Shown: piece by piece, positions 9,734-17,810 of the stretch
Layout: each line of letters opens with the position of its first letter
Position numbering within the stretch: the first letter of the stretch is position 1
NCBI RefSeq assembly: GCF_002270415.1
Contig: NZ_NNRI01000019.1
Location: 1-64,000 of the forward strand
Origin: Mesorhizobium sophorae
GTDB taxonomy: Bacteria > Pseudomonadota > Alphaproteobacteria > Rhizobiales > Rhizobiaceae
Reading direction: 5' to 3'
Length of the DNA stretch: 64,000 bases
Position numbers and translations under genes: made by a program
The notes under the pieces: model-generated
What the model saw: the letters and a program-made list of their open reading frames with translations, nothing else
Databases searched by the model: none
Told to the model about the DNA's origin: nothing

Positions 9734-10666
9734 GTGAGCAAAGAAGATCCGCGCATCGCAGTCCTGATGGGCACGAAAGACGGCGCCGCCTTCATCGATG
9801 AGCAACTGCAATCCGTGCTCGCGCAGTCGCACCCTCTGATCGACCTGTGGATCTCCGACGATGGCTCCGTCGATGACACGATTGCCATCATCGAGGCGTG
9901 GAAATCCCGCTGGCCCAAGGGTCGAGTGACCCTGGTGGAAGGGCCGCGGCAAGGCTTCGCCCCCAATTTCCGGTCGATGATCCTTGATCGGCGCATCGAT
10001 GCGGACTGCTATGCCTTCTGTGACCAGGACGATATCTGGGAGCCCGACCGGCTGGAGAGCGCTGTCCGCTGGATGCAGGCTTATGACGCAAAAATCCCGC
10101 TGATGTTTTGCTCGCGAACCGCGACCATGACCGAATCCGGAAGCCTCGTCGGCCATTCGCCGCTGTTTCGCCGGTCGCCATCCTTTCGCAACGCGCTTGT
10201 GCAAAGCATCGCCGGCGGCAACACCATCCTGCTCAACGCCGCGGCCCGCGACCTGCTGGCCAGGGCCTCAGCGCAAACCGAGTTCGTCAGCCACGACTGG
10301 TGGGCCTATCTCATCATGACCGCCGCCGGCGGCATCGTCCGCTACGATCCACGGCCGCTGGTGCGCTACCGCCAGCATGCGGCAAACCTGGTTGGCGCCA
10401 ACGTGTCGTGGAGGGCGAGGATTTCCCGGCTTGGCCGTCTGTTCAAGGGCGACTTTGCCGGCTGGACGGATCGCAATCTTGACGGACTTGCCGTCAACCG
10501 CGACCTGCTGACCGAGGATGCAGCGGCGTGCGTCGATCTGTTTACAAAAGGGCGGCAGGGCAATCTTTTCCAGCGTTTGGGCGGCTTGCGCAAAAGCGGT
10601 GTCTATCGGCAGACACTTGCCGGCACCCTGGGGCTCTATCTCGCATTCATCCTGGGGCGCATCTGA
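9734..10666 (+). CDS. Family 2 glycosyltransferase (rhamnosyltransferase-like)
   Basis: About 310 residues with a GT-A fold. The N-terminus has IAVLMGTKDGAAFIDEQLQS, then WISDDGSVDDT (nucleotide binding) and FCDQDDIWEPDRL (DXD-like metal site), typical of the rhamnosyltransferase-like group of GT2 enzymes. It probably adds one sugar to the lipid-linked O-antigen on the cytosolic face of the membrane. The start is uncertain: GTG 9734 is preferred, TTG 9725 is possible, and neither has a strong ribosome binding site. It lies between capD and the initiating sugar transferase on the same strand. Donor sugar cannot be assigned. Confidence 0.85.
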   Translation: MSKEDPRIAVLMGTKDGAAFIDEQLQSVLAQSHPLIDLWISDDGSVDDTIAIIEAWKSRWPKGRVTLVEGPRQGFAPNFRSMILDRRIDADCYAFCDQDDIWEPDRLESAVRWMQAYDAKIPLMFCSRTATMTESGSLVGHSPLFRRSPSFRNALVQSIAGGNTILLNAAARDLLARASAQTEFVSHDWWAYLIMTAAGGIVRYDPRPLVRYRQHAANLVGANVSWRARISRLGRLFKGDFAGWTDRNLDGLAVNRDLLTEDAAACVDLFTKGRQGNLFQRLGGLRKSGVYRQTLAGTLGLYLAFILGRI

Positions 10667-10787
10667 GCATCGAACGGCTGCATGGTGTGCTTGGCCAGGA
10701 GATGACCTCATGCTACGTCGACCGTATTGACGGGCTTCGTCTGCGGCGTTGTCTCGGGGCTTTGGCAGGGAGCGCTATCGGCCGTTC

Positions 10788-11327
10788 ATGAAGGCAACCA
10801 AGCAAATCTTCGATCTTGCCGGCGCGGCTCTGCTGCTGGTGGTCACATCGCCTGTTCTGGTGCTCGCCTTCCTTGCTGTTCGCGCATCATCACCCGGTCC
10901 GGCCATTTTTTCGCAGACGCGGGTCGGTCGCGACGGCCTGCTTTTTCGCTGTCACAAATTGCGGACGATGTATGTTGGAACGCCGTCATTGCCCACGCAC
11001 GAGGCGCCTACGAATTCCGTCACCTCGGTTGGCAAGGTCTTGCGGAAATTCAAGCTCGACGAGTTGCCCCAGTTCTGGAACGTTCTGAAGGGCGAGATGA
11101 GCCTGGTTGGGCCGCGTCCCTGTCTGCCGACGCAAACGGAATTGATCGAGTGTCGCAGGCGACTAGGGGTCTTGGCGGCACTTCCAGGCATAACGGGTCT
11201 GGCCCAGATCAGGGGCATCGACATGTCGAACCCCGAGCTCTTGGCCAAAACCGATGCCGCCTATCTCAGGACGGCATCGTTCTGGCTCGACCTTCGGATC
11301 CTGTTTGGGACGCTCTATCGAAGCTGA
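10788..11327 (+). CDS. Initiating sugar-phosphate transferase (small PglC/WbpL-like bacterial sugar transferase)
   Basis: About 179 residues. One hydrophobic N-terminal segment (residues 5-30) is followed by the bacterial sugar transferase domain: RVGRDGLLF, CHKLRTM, the catalytic DELPQFWNVLKGEMS and LVGPRP. This is the short, single-helix class of monotopic phosphoglycosyl transferase that moves a sugar-1-phosphate to undecaprenyl phosphate and so starts a repeat unit. ATG 10788 gives the usual family N-terminus, although its ribosome binding site is weak; an upstream TTG (10749) is less likely. With the capD-like dehydratase and the epimerase on the other strand it forms a priming set resembling the QuiNAc system (WreV/WreQ/WreU) described for Rhizobium etli O-antigen. 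Confidence 0.88.
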   Translation: MKATKQIFDLAGAALLLVVTSPVLVLAFLAVRASSPGPAIFSQTRVGRDGLLFRCHKLRTMYVGTPSLPTHEAPTNSVTSVGKVLRKFKLDELPQFWNVLKGEMSLVGPRPCLPTQTELIECRRRLGVLAALPGITGLAQIRGIDMSNPELLAKTDAAYLRTASFWLDLRILFGTLYRS

Positions 11328-11331
11328 GCAG

Positions 11332-11375
11332 GCCATGATCTCAAAAACCGAAGCCGGTTTTGGGAAGAGGTCATG
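11332..11375. repeat. Palindromic repeat between convergent genes
   Basis: An imperfect inverted repeat running from CCATGATCTC, with core AAAACCG-AAGC-CGGTTTT, to AAGAGGTCATGG. It fills the 49-bp gap between the converging sugar transferase and epimerase genes, and so could serve as a bidirectional terminator. Sequences of this kind recur in rhizobial genomes. Confidence 0.6.
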
Positions 11376-11376
11376 G

Positions 11377-12324
11377 TCAAGCGAGAGGTCGACGTTCACG
11401 AAGCCGCGCCAGGTCGGCCAGCCGCTCCAGCGTACCGGTTTCAGGTGCCCAGCCCTGCGATATCAGCAGCGAAGGATCGCATATCTGCGTCGCGGTCATG
11501 CTGTCCCAAAACGCCCGCTTGCCCAGCACGGCCGCGGCCGGCCGCATCAGGCCGGCCGGCACCGTGATCAGGCGCGTCGGACGTCCGAAACCCCTGCGAA
11601 AGGCGGCAATGACGGCAGCCACGGTGACCGATGGCACATCGGCGCCGACATAGATCGGGCGAAGCGGTTCCGAATGGCTCAGCAGGTGCGACACGGCTCG
11701 CGCCGCGGCTTCGGAGGACATCAGCGAGCGGATTCCCGCCAAGGCGCCTGTCGGCAGCGGCAGCGCCGTATCGGCCAGGCGCATCAGCGTCGCCAGGTTT
11801 CCCCTCATGCCGCTTCCATAGACCGGAGGCAGGCGCAACACGGCGGCATCGGAACGGCCGTGCGACGCATAGGCGTTGAGAACCTTGATTTCGGCTTCGC
11901 GCTTCGAGCGCCCATAGTCGCATTGCGGGGCAGGAAGCGTGGTCTCGTCGATCGTTGCGCTGACGCGAGCGCCGATCACGGCGCGGATCGACGAGAGGTG
12001 GATGAAACGTCCGCTGGCCTGCGCGGCCGCTGCCTGCGCCAGCCGCGCGCTCAATTCCACATTGGCCGCCCGATAATCGGCTTCGGTGGCGTCGCCCTGA
12101 TCATTGTTGAGGCCGGCGCAATGGACGACATGGGTCACATCCCTGGTCAGCGCCAGGAAGGCCGCGGCCGGCGCATCGAAACCGGGCATAGCCACAGCTT
12201 CGCTTCCAGAACCCAGCCTCTCCGGGTGACGGGAGGCGAGGCGAAGCTCGGCACCGGCGTCGCGAAGGTGGTGCACGACAAGACGTCCGATGAAACCCGT
12301 CGCACCTGTCACCAAGACTTTCAT
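11377..12324 (-). CDS. NAD-dependent sugar epimerase/4-reductase (WbpV/WreQ-like extended SDR)
   Basis: About 315 residues. It starts MKVLVTGATGFIGRLVV (Rossmann glycine motif) and has the SDR catalytic YGRSKREAE and an upstream Ser in IHLSSIRAV. The family uses nucleotide sugars; partners of WbpM-type dehydratases reduce the 4-keto intermediate to QuiNAc or FucNAc. ATG 12324 overlaps the TGA of the O-antigen ligase gene (ATGA), so the two genes are translationally coupled, and the longer frame lies inside that gene. The convergent initiating transferase on the other side of a palindromic repeat strengthens the link to lipid-linked sugar priming. The precise reaction (epimerase or reductase) is not decidable here. 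Confidence 0.85.
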   Translation of the reverse strand: MKVLVTGATGFIGRLVVHHLRDAGAELRLASRHPERLGSGSEAVAMPGFDAPAAAFLALTRDVTHVVHCAGLNNDQGDATEADYRAANVELSARLAQAAAAQASGRFIHLSSIRAVIGARVSATIDETTLPAPQCDYGRSKREAEIKVLNAYASHGRSDAAVLRLPPVYGSGMRGNLATLMRLADTALPLPTGALAGIRSLMSSEAAARAVSHLLSHSEPLRPIYVGADVPSVTVAAVIAAFRRGFGRPTRLITVPAGLMRPAAAVLGKRAFWDSMTATQICDPSLLISQGWAPETGTLERLADLARLRERRPLA

Positions 12325-13646
12325 TGCCTTGCTCGCGACAGCTCTTGGGTGGCTTGTGGAAGCGCCTGCCCTTCCACCTCTGGTGGAAGTGCTTGCCCTT
12401 CCGCCAACGGAGCCTGACGTCCGGAGGCAAGATATGTCCCGCACACCAGGAAGACCATCAGCACCGAGTCCAGAATGTCATGGCCGATCAGGATGCCTGT
12501 CATCCCGGCTGTGAGATAGGTGATCACGACGATGACAATCATGGTCGCGCCGAACCGTTCGACCGGATCGCTGCTGTTTCGCAAGACCCGGACGGCATTT
12601 CCAGCGGCAAAGACGAAGATCGCCGCCAGCGTCATGGCGCCCAGAATTCCTGCTTGTACCAAGGCGGTCAGGAAGCCGTTGTGGAAATGGTTGAAGCCTG
12701 TGTCCATTGCGAACTGGTCATGAAAGCCCTGCTTGATCAGAAGCTGGCTCGCGCCCACACCATGTCCGAACACCGGCATGTCATGGAATGCCTTGAGGCC
12801 GATGTCCCAAAGGGCAACACGTATCCCCAACGAGGTGTCGTAGTTGTCGTGGGTCCCAAGCGCATCCCAATCGGAACGCAGAAAGTCGACGCGCCCGGAT
12901 ATCGCCTGGGAGCCGAAAGCCGCGATGACGACACCGACTGCAGTCAGCAGCAGCAGCACGCGAACCGCATTCCTGCCTCTGAGCCTCTGATGGTTGATCA
13001 AAAGAACGGCGATGCCGGCAATCAGCAGCGCCAGCCAAACAATACGCGAACCGGAATAGATAATGGCGATCGTCCCGGCCAGTGCGGCGTAGAAGAGAGG
13101 GTTCCGGGCTCGCTCTATGCCTGACAAGGCACCGGCCACGCAGACCACCACGGCAAGGCAGACGACGGTTGCGAAGACGATCGGATTGCCGGCCCCGCCC
13201 TCGGCCCTGACCCCAATCCAGTATTGCTGGATGACAGCCATCTGCAGCGCGACAAAACAGGCGGCCATGCTGCTGAGCACGATAGTACGGGCAAGCGTGG
13301 CTTTCTGCGTGATGCTCCAGGTCGAATAGGAGATTGGGAAAAACAGGAAGGTAGCGAGCGGGATCAGGTGTGGCGCATCTCTGGCGAACGCGTTGTTGAC
13401 GATGGAAGCCATGAGATTGGCCGCGCAATAGGCATAGATCGAGACCGTCAGCCAGATCATGGGCCGGTCAATGTTGAAGTGCCTTTTCCCGGCGGCAATC
13501 AGCGCGAGGGAGGCGAGGGCTCCGCCATTGAACACAAAACTGACCAGCGATCCCAGAACCGGTGGAAAAAAGAAGCAAAGGATGGAGAAGTAGACATTCA
13601 CCCGCGAGGCAGTGAATTGCTGTCTTATCGATGAAAACCGGTTCAA
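12321..13646 (-). CDS. O-antigen ligase family (WaaL/RfaL-like) membrane protein
   Basis: 441 residues and about eleven hydrophobic segments, with a periplasmic loop after GSRIVWLALLIAGIAVL and the Wzy_C-type motif ending GHGVGASQLL and FNHFHNGFLTALVQAG (conserved H and N-rich loop). Members join O-antigen to lipid A core in the periplasmic leaflet or polymerise repeat units. It is the first gene of a leftward pair coupled to the epimerase by an ATGA overlap. The last 30 residues are unusual: EGQALPPEVEGQALP repeats are encoded by a duplicated DNA segment (see 12356-12404), so the tail may not belong to the family fold. Confidence 0.85.
   Translation of the reverse strand: MNRFSSIRQQFTASRVNVYFSILCFFFPPVLGSLVSFVFNGGALASLALIAAGKRHFNIDRPMIWLTVSIYAYCAANLMASIVNNAFARDAPHLIPLATFLFFPISYSTWSITQKATLARTIVLSSMAACFVALQMAVIQQYWIGVRAEGGAGNPIVFATVVCLAVVVCVAGALSGIERARNPLFYAALAGTIAIIYSGSRIVWLALLIAGIAVLLINHQRLRGRNAVRVLLLLTAVGVVIAAFGSQAISGRVDFLRSDWDALGTHDNYDTSLGIRVALWDIGLKAFHDMPVFGHGVGASQLLIKQGFHDQFAMDTGFNHFHNGFLTALVQAGILGAMTLAAIFVFAAGNAVRVLRNSSDPVERFGATMIVIVVITYLTAGMTGILIGHDILDSVLMVFLVCGTYLASGRQAPLAEGQALPPEVEGQALPQATQELSRARQ
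12356..12404. repeat. Two-copy 22-bp direct repeat inside the O-antigen ligase 3' end
   Basis: GTGGAAGCGCCTGCCCTTCC (12356) recurs as GTGGAAGTGCTTGCCCTTCC (12383) with a 27-bp period. Each copy is itself palindromic (GGAAG...CTTCC). The repeat stays in frame and encodes two EGQALP units in the C-terminal tail of the ligase. Confidence 0.75.
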
Positions 13647-14127
13647 TGCTCTAGGTCACAATTCTCTGGGAGCGATAGGTGTCGTCGGCGGCAACGGATA
13701 TCGCCTCGAAATTGCACGTGTTCCATCATGCGTCGTGCTCGTCTTCAGCAGCCGGTATAGCGGCTTGGCCGTTTTTTCGATAGTGCGGCAAGGTGGGATC
13801 GCCGCCAGAAATCGATGGCCACCGACGATGGCCTGGGTGAGGCTCTCACGTAGCAATTTGCATGTTCAGCCAGGCAATATTTTCCCTCGCTTTTCCTAGC
13901 GGCTTGCCCTGTGAGCAGGAATTTCCGGGTTTTGCCGCGCCCATGGAAAATTCATTCCCGAACCGTGCGCCGCGGGGCCAGTCCAGCATTGTTCTCTCCG
14001 ACGGCTATCTGCTAGAACGCCGGCACGAGAGAGATTGTCCAGAAGCAAGGCTTGAACCGGGCGCAAAAAGCCCGATGATTTGAGGCAAGGTCTTCTGTCG
14101 GAAGGCACGAAAGAACGCTTACAGTCC
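13647..14127. other. Divergent intergenic region upstream of cysD, no gene recognised
   Basis: About 480 bp between the leftward ligase/epimerase pair and the rightward cys operon. Several short frames show no family resemblance. A loose inverted repeat (GTTCTCTCC near 13990 and GAGAGAGATTGT near 14027) precedes cysD and could be regulatory, but no known riboswitch or CysB site was recognised. Confidence 0.45.
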
Positions 14128-15033
14128 ATGACCATTGCGCTTACGCATCTTCAACGGCTTGAAGCCGAGTCCATCCATATCTTCCGCGAGGTTGCGGCTG
14201 CCTTCGCCAAGCCGGTCATGCTCTATTCCGTTGGCAAGGACTCTTCGGTGCTGATGCATCTGGCGATGAAGGCGTTTTATCCCGCCAAGCCGCCATTCCC
14301 TTTCCTCCACGTCGACACGACATGGAAGTTCCGCGAGATGATCGCTTTTCGCGATCAGATGGCGCAGAAACTCGGTTTCGATCTGCTGGTTCATGTCAAT
14401 GAAGACGGCGTGCGAGATAACATCAATCCGTTCGATCACGGTTCGAACACCCACACCCATGTGATGAAGACCGTGGCGTTGCGACAGGCGCTCGACAAAT
14501 ACGGTTTCGACGCGGCCTTTGGCGGCGCCCGTCGCGACGAGGAGAAATCCCGCGCCAAGGAGCGCATATTCTCCTTCCGCAACGCGCAGCATGTGTGGGA
14601 CCCGAAGAACCAGCGGCCCGAGATGTGGAAGATATTCAACACCCGCATCGCATCGGGCGAATCGATCCGCGTCTTCCCGCTGTCGAATTGGACCGAGCTC
14701 GACATCTGGCAGTATATTCTGCAGGAAAACATCCCGATCGTGCCGCTCTATTTCGCCAAGCAGCGGCCGGTGGTCGAGCGCGACGGCATGCTGATCCTGC
14801 GGGACGACGAGCGCATGAAACTGCGTCCCGGCGAGACGGTGGAGAACCGGCTTGTGCGGTTCCGCACGCTCGGCTGCTATCCGCTGACCGGCGCCATCGA
14901 ATCGGATGCCGACACGCTGGAAGCCATCGTCGGCGAAATGCTGACCGCGCGCACCTCCGAACGGCAGGGTCGCCTGATCGACCGCGATGAAGCCGGCTCT
15001 ATGGAAAAGAAGAAGCGCGAGGGGTATTTCTGA
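14128..15033 (+). CDS. cysD: Sulfate adenylyltransferase subunit 2
   Basis: 301 residues, the normal length. It forms the ATP sulfurylase with CysN and makes adenosine 5'-phosphosulfate from sulfate and ATP. The PAPS reductase-like PP-loop is MLYSVGKDSSVLMHLA, followed by FPFLHVDTTWKF, GGARRDEEKSRAKER and LSNWTELDIWQYI, all diagnostic of CysD. ATG 14128 gives the standard start MTIALTHLQRLEAESIHIFR; the upstream TTG (14080) is rejected. cysNC begins 2 bp after its stop, so the genes form one operon with cysQ. Rhizobial homologues (NodP) also supply PAPS for sulfated surface molecules. Confidence 0.97.
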   Translation: MTIALTHLQRLEAESIHIFREVAAAFAKPVMLYSVGKDSSVLMHLAMKAFYPAKPPFPFLHVDTTWKFREMIAFRDQMAQKLGFDLLVHVNEDGVRDNINPFDHGSNTHTHVMKTVALRQALDKYGFDAAFGGARRDEEKSRAKERIFSFRNAQHVWDPKNQRPEMWKIFNTRIASGESIRVFPLSNWTELDIWQYILQENIPIVPLYFAKQRPVVERDGMLILRDDERMKLRPGETVENRLVRFRTLGCYPLTGAIESDADTLEAIVGEMLTARTSERQGRLIDRDEAGSMEKKKREGYF

Positions 15034-15035
15034 CC

Positions 15036-16973
15036 ATGCGCCACATCTTGGCAAAGAGCCTCGCACCCACCGACGGCGTCCGCGACTACCTGGCGGCGCA
15101 GGAGAAGAAGTCGCTGCTGCGTTTCCTGACCTGCGGTTCGGTCGATGACGGCAAGTCGACGCTGATCGGGCGCCTGCTTTCGGACACCAAGCAGATTTTC
15201 GAGGACCAGCTCGCCGCGCTCGAACGCGATTCGCGCAAACACGGCACGACCGGCGACGACATCGATTTCGCCCTCCTGGTCGATGGTCTCGAAGCTGAGC
15301 GCGAGCAAGGCATCACCATCGACGTCGCCTACCGCTTCTTCGCCACGCCGAAGCGCAAGTTCATCGTTGCCGACACGCCCGGCCATGAACAATACACGCG
15401 CAACATGGCGACCGGCGCCTCGACCGCCGACCTGGCGATCGTGCTGATCGATGCCCGGCAAGGGGTATTGCCGCAGACGAGACGCCATTCGATCATCGCC
15501 TCGCTGCTCGGCATCCGGCACATCGTGCTGGCGGTCAACAAGATCGATCTCGTCGGCTTCGACCAGGCCGTCTTCGAACGCATCACCGAAGCCTACGGGC
15601 AATTCTCGCGCGATCTCGGCTTCCAGACCATCGTGCCGATCCCGATGTCAGCCCGCTACGGCGACAACGTCACCAGCCGCTCGGACAGCATGGCATGGTA
15701 TTCTGGTCCGACGCTGATCGAGCATCTCGAAACCGTCTCGGTCGAGGAAGCAGTGGTCGAACTGCCGTTCCGTTTCCCGGTCCAGTATGTCAACCGCCCC
15801 AATCTCGACTTTCGCGGCTTTGCCGGCACGATCGCGTCCGGTTCGGTTGCACCCGGTGACGAGGTCGTCGTCGCCAAGTCCGGCAAATCCTCGCGCGTCA
15901 AGCGGATCGTCTCCTATGGCGGCGACCTGGCCCAGGCGGCCGCCGGCCAGGCCATAACGCTCGTGCTTGACGACGAGGTCGAGATCTCGCGCGGCAACAT
16001 GCTGGTTTCGCCGGCCGCACGGCCGCAGGTCGCCGACCAATTCGCCGCCAACATCGTCTGGTTCGACGAGCATGCGTTGCTGCCAGGCCGTTCCTACATC
16101 CTGCGCACCGAGACCGATCAGACCAGCGCCACCGTCACCGACCTGAAGTACCGGATCAACGTCAACGACTTCGCCCATGAAGCGGCCAAGTCGCTTGACA
16201 TGAACGAAGTCGGCATTTGCAACATCTCGACACGGACGCCGATCGCCTTCGATACCTTCGCCGAGAACCGCACCACGGGCGCCTTCATCCTGATCGACCG
16301 CATCAGCAACGCCACGGTCGGCGCAGGCATGATCCTGCATTCGCTGCGCCGGGCCGAGAACATCCATTGGCAATCGCTCGATGTCGGCAAGCGCGTCCGC
16401 GCCGACATGAAGAACCAGCGGCCCGCCGTGTTCTGGTTCACCGGACTGTCGGGCTCAGGCAAGTCGACCATCGCCAACCTGTTCGAGAAGAAGCTGTTCG
16501 CCACCGGCCGCCATACCTATATCCTGGACGGCGACAACGTCCGTCATGGTCTCAACCGCGATCTTGGTTTCACCGACGCCGATCGCGTCGAGAACATCCG
16601 CCGCGTCGCCGAAGTGGCGCGTTTGATGGCCGATGCCGGATTGATTGTCATTGTCTCGTTCATTTCGCCGTTCAGCGCCGAGCGGCGCATGGCGCGCGAA
16701 TTGATGGCCGACGGCGAATTCATCGAGGTGTTTGTCGACACGCCCTTCGAGGAATGCGCCAGGCGCGACCCGAAGGGCCTCTATGCCCGCGCGCTGAATG
16801 GCGAGATAAAGAATTTCACCGGCGTGGATTCACCCTACGAAGCGCCGGAAAAACCGGAAATCCATCTGCAGACGCTCGGCAAATCGGCCGAACAGATGGT
16901 AGACGCCCTGGAACACTGGCTGAACGAGCGCGACATTGCCGAAGACCAATACGACAACGGCGGCGGCATCTGA
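15036..16973 (+). CDS. cysNC: Bifunctional sulfate adenylyltransferase subunit 1 / APS kinase
   Basis: 645 residues, a CysN-CysC fusion of the NodQ type. The N-terminal GTPase (about 25-240) has GSVDDGKSTLIGRLL, DTPGHEQYTRNM and NKIDL; elongation-factor-like beta-barrel domains follow. The C-terminal APS kinase (from about 455) has FTGLSGSGKSTIANLFE, GDNVRHGLNRDLGF and the family phosphoacceptor region SPFSAERRMAR. Together it makes APS and then PAPS. It starts 2 bp after cysD and ends 10 bp before cysQ. PAPS could serve both cysteine synthesis and sulfation of surface polysaccharide. Confidence 0.97.
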   Translation: MRHILAKSLAPTDGVRDYLAAQEKKSLLRFLTCGSVDDGKSTLIGRLLSDTKQIFEDQLAALERDSRKHGTTGDDIDFALLVDGLEAEREQGITIDVAYRFFATPKRKFIVADTPGHEQYTRNMATGASTADLAIVLIDARQGVLPQTRRHSIIASLLGIRHIVLAVNKIDLVGFDQAVFERITEAYGQFSRDLGFQTIVPIPMSARYGDNVTSRSDSMAWYSGPTLIEHLETVSVEEAVVELPFRFPVQYVNRPNLDFRGFAGTIASGSVAPGDEVVVAKSGKSSRVKRIVSYGGDLAQAAAGQAITLVLDDEVEISRGNMLVSPAARPQVADQFAANIVWFDEHALLPGRSYILRTETDQTSATVTDLKYRINVNDFAHEAAKSLDMNEVGICNISTRTPIAFDTFAENRTTGAFILIDRISNATVGAGMILHSLRRAENIHWQSLDVGKRVRADMKNQRPAVFWFTGLSGSGKSTIANLFEKKLFATGRHTYILDGDNVRHGLNRDLGFTDADRVENIRRVAEVARLMADAGLIVIVSFISPFSAERRMARELMADGEFIEVFVDTPFEECARRDPKGLYARALNGEIKNFTGVDSPYEAPEKPEIHLQTLGKSAEQMVDALEHWLNERDIAEDQYDNGGGI

Positions 16974-16983
16974 CGACAGGCTG

Positions 16984-17796
16984 ATGCTCGAAATCTTCGA
17001 GCGGCTGGCCCTGGCGGCCGGACGCGAGGTGATGCGTGTCTTCCATGCCGGCTGCGCGGTCGACCGCAAGTCCGACGCCTCGCCGGTGACCGAGGCGGAC
17101 CGTGAGAGCGAGAAGATCATTCTCGCCGGGCTGCGCGCCGCATTTCCCGACATCCCCTGCGTGGCCGAGGAGGAAGCATCCGCCGGCATCGTGCCGCCGG
17201 ACCTGCATGGCGCCTTCTTTCTCATCGACCCGCTCGACGGCACCAAGGAATTCGTCAACCGCCGTACCGATTTCACCGTCAACATCGCGCTGGTCCGCCA
17301 TGGCGTACCGGAAGTCGGTGTCGTCTTTGCTCCATGCAGCGGCCGTTTTTTTTCGGGCCGGCCGGGCAGGGCGGAAGCCATCGAGGTCGACAACGACTAC
17401 CGGATCACAGGCCGCCGGCCGATCTCGGTGCGGACGGCTGTGGAACCATTGGCCGTCGTCGCCAGCCGCTCTCACAACACGCCGGAAACCGAGGCCTATA
17501 TTCGCGACCTCGGTGCTGCCGAGATCGTCTCGGTCGGCTCGTCCTTGAAGTTCTGCCTTCTTGCCAGCGCCGAAGCGGATGTCTATCCGCGCTTCGGCCG
17601 CACCATGGAATGGGACACGGCGGCGGGCGATGCCGTGCTGCGCGCGGCCGGCGGCATGACGCGCACGCTGGACGGCCAGCCCCTGGTCTACGGCAAGCGC
17701 AAGCAGAGCGATGACGAGGATTTCGCCAATCCGCATTTCATTGCCAGTGGCAAGGTTGGCGCCAGCAGCAGGGCAGGCGAGGCCAGCCGCAGCTGA
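16984..17796 (+). CDS. cysQ: 3'(2'),5'-bisphosphate nucleotidase
   Basis: About 270 residues of the inositol-monophosphatase superfamily. Metal-binding motifs are clear: DASPVTEADRESE, EEEAS, LIDPLDGTKEFVNR and WDTAAGDAVLRAAGG. The enzyme removes the 3'-phosphate of PAP (and PAPS), recycling the product of PAPS-dependent reactions. ATG 16984, 10 bp after cysNC, gives the family start MLEIFERLALAAG; the earlier TTG (16936) would overlap cysNC. It is the last gene of cysD-cysNC-cysQ and faces the aminotransferase gene, with a short stem-loop around both stop codons. Confidence 0.93.
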   Translation: MLEIFERLALAAGREVMRVFHAGCAVDRKSDASPVTEADRESEKIILAGLRAAFPDIPCVAEEEASAGIVPPDLHGAFFLIDPLDGTKEFVNRRTDFTVNIALVRHGVPEVGVVFAPCSGRFFSGRPGRAEAIEVDNDYRITGRRPISVRTAVEPLAVVASRSHNTPETEAYIRDLGAAEIVSVGSSLKFCLLASAEADVYPRFGRTMEWDTAAGDAVLRAAGGMTRTLDGQPLVYGKRKQSDDEDFANPHFIASGKVGASSRAGEASRS

Positions 17797-17810
17797 GGCG
17801 GGCCGGCAGC

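Noticed and set aside
8807..10204. 465-codon minus-strand frame
   Set aside because: It spans capD, the repeats and the glycosyltransferase in antisense and includes the palindromic units as apparent protein repeats.
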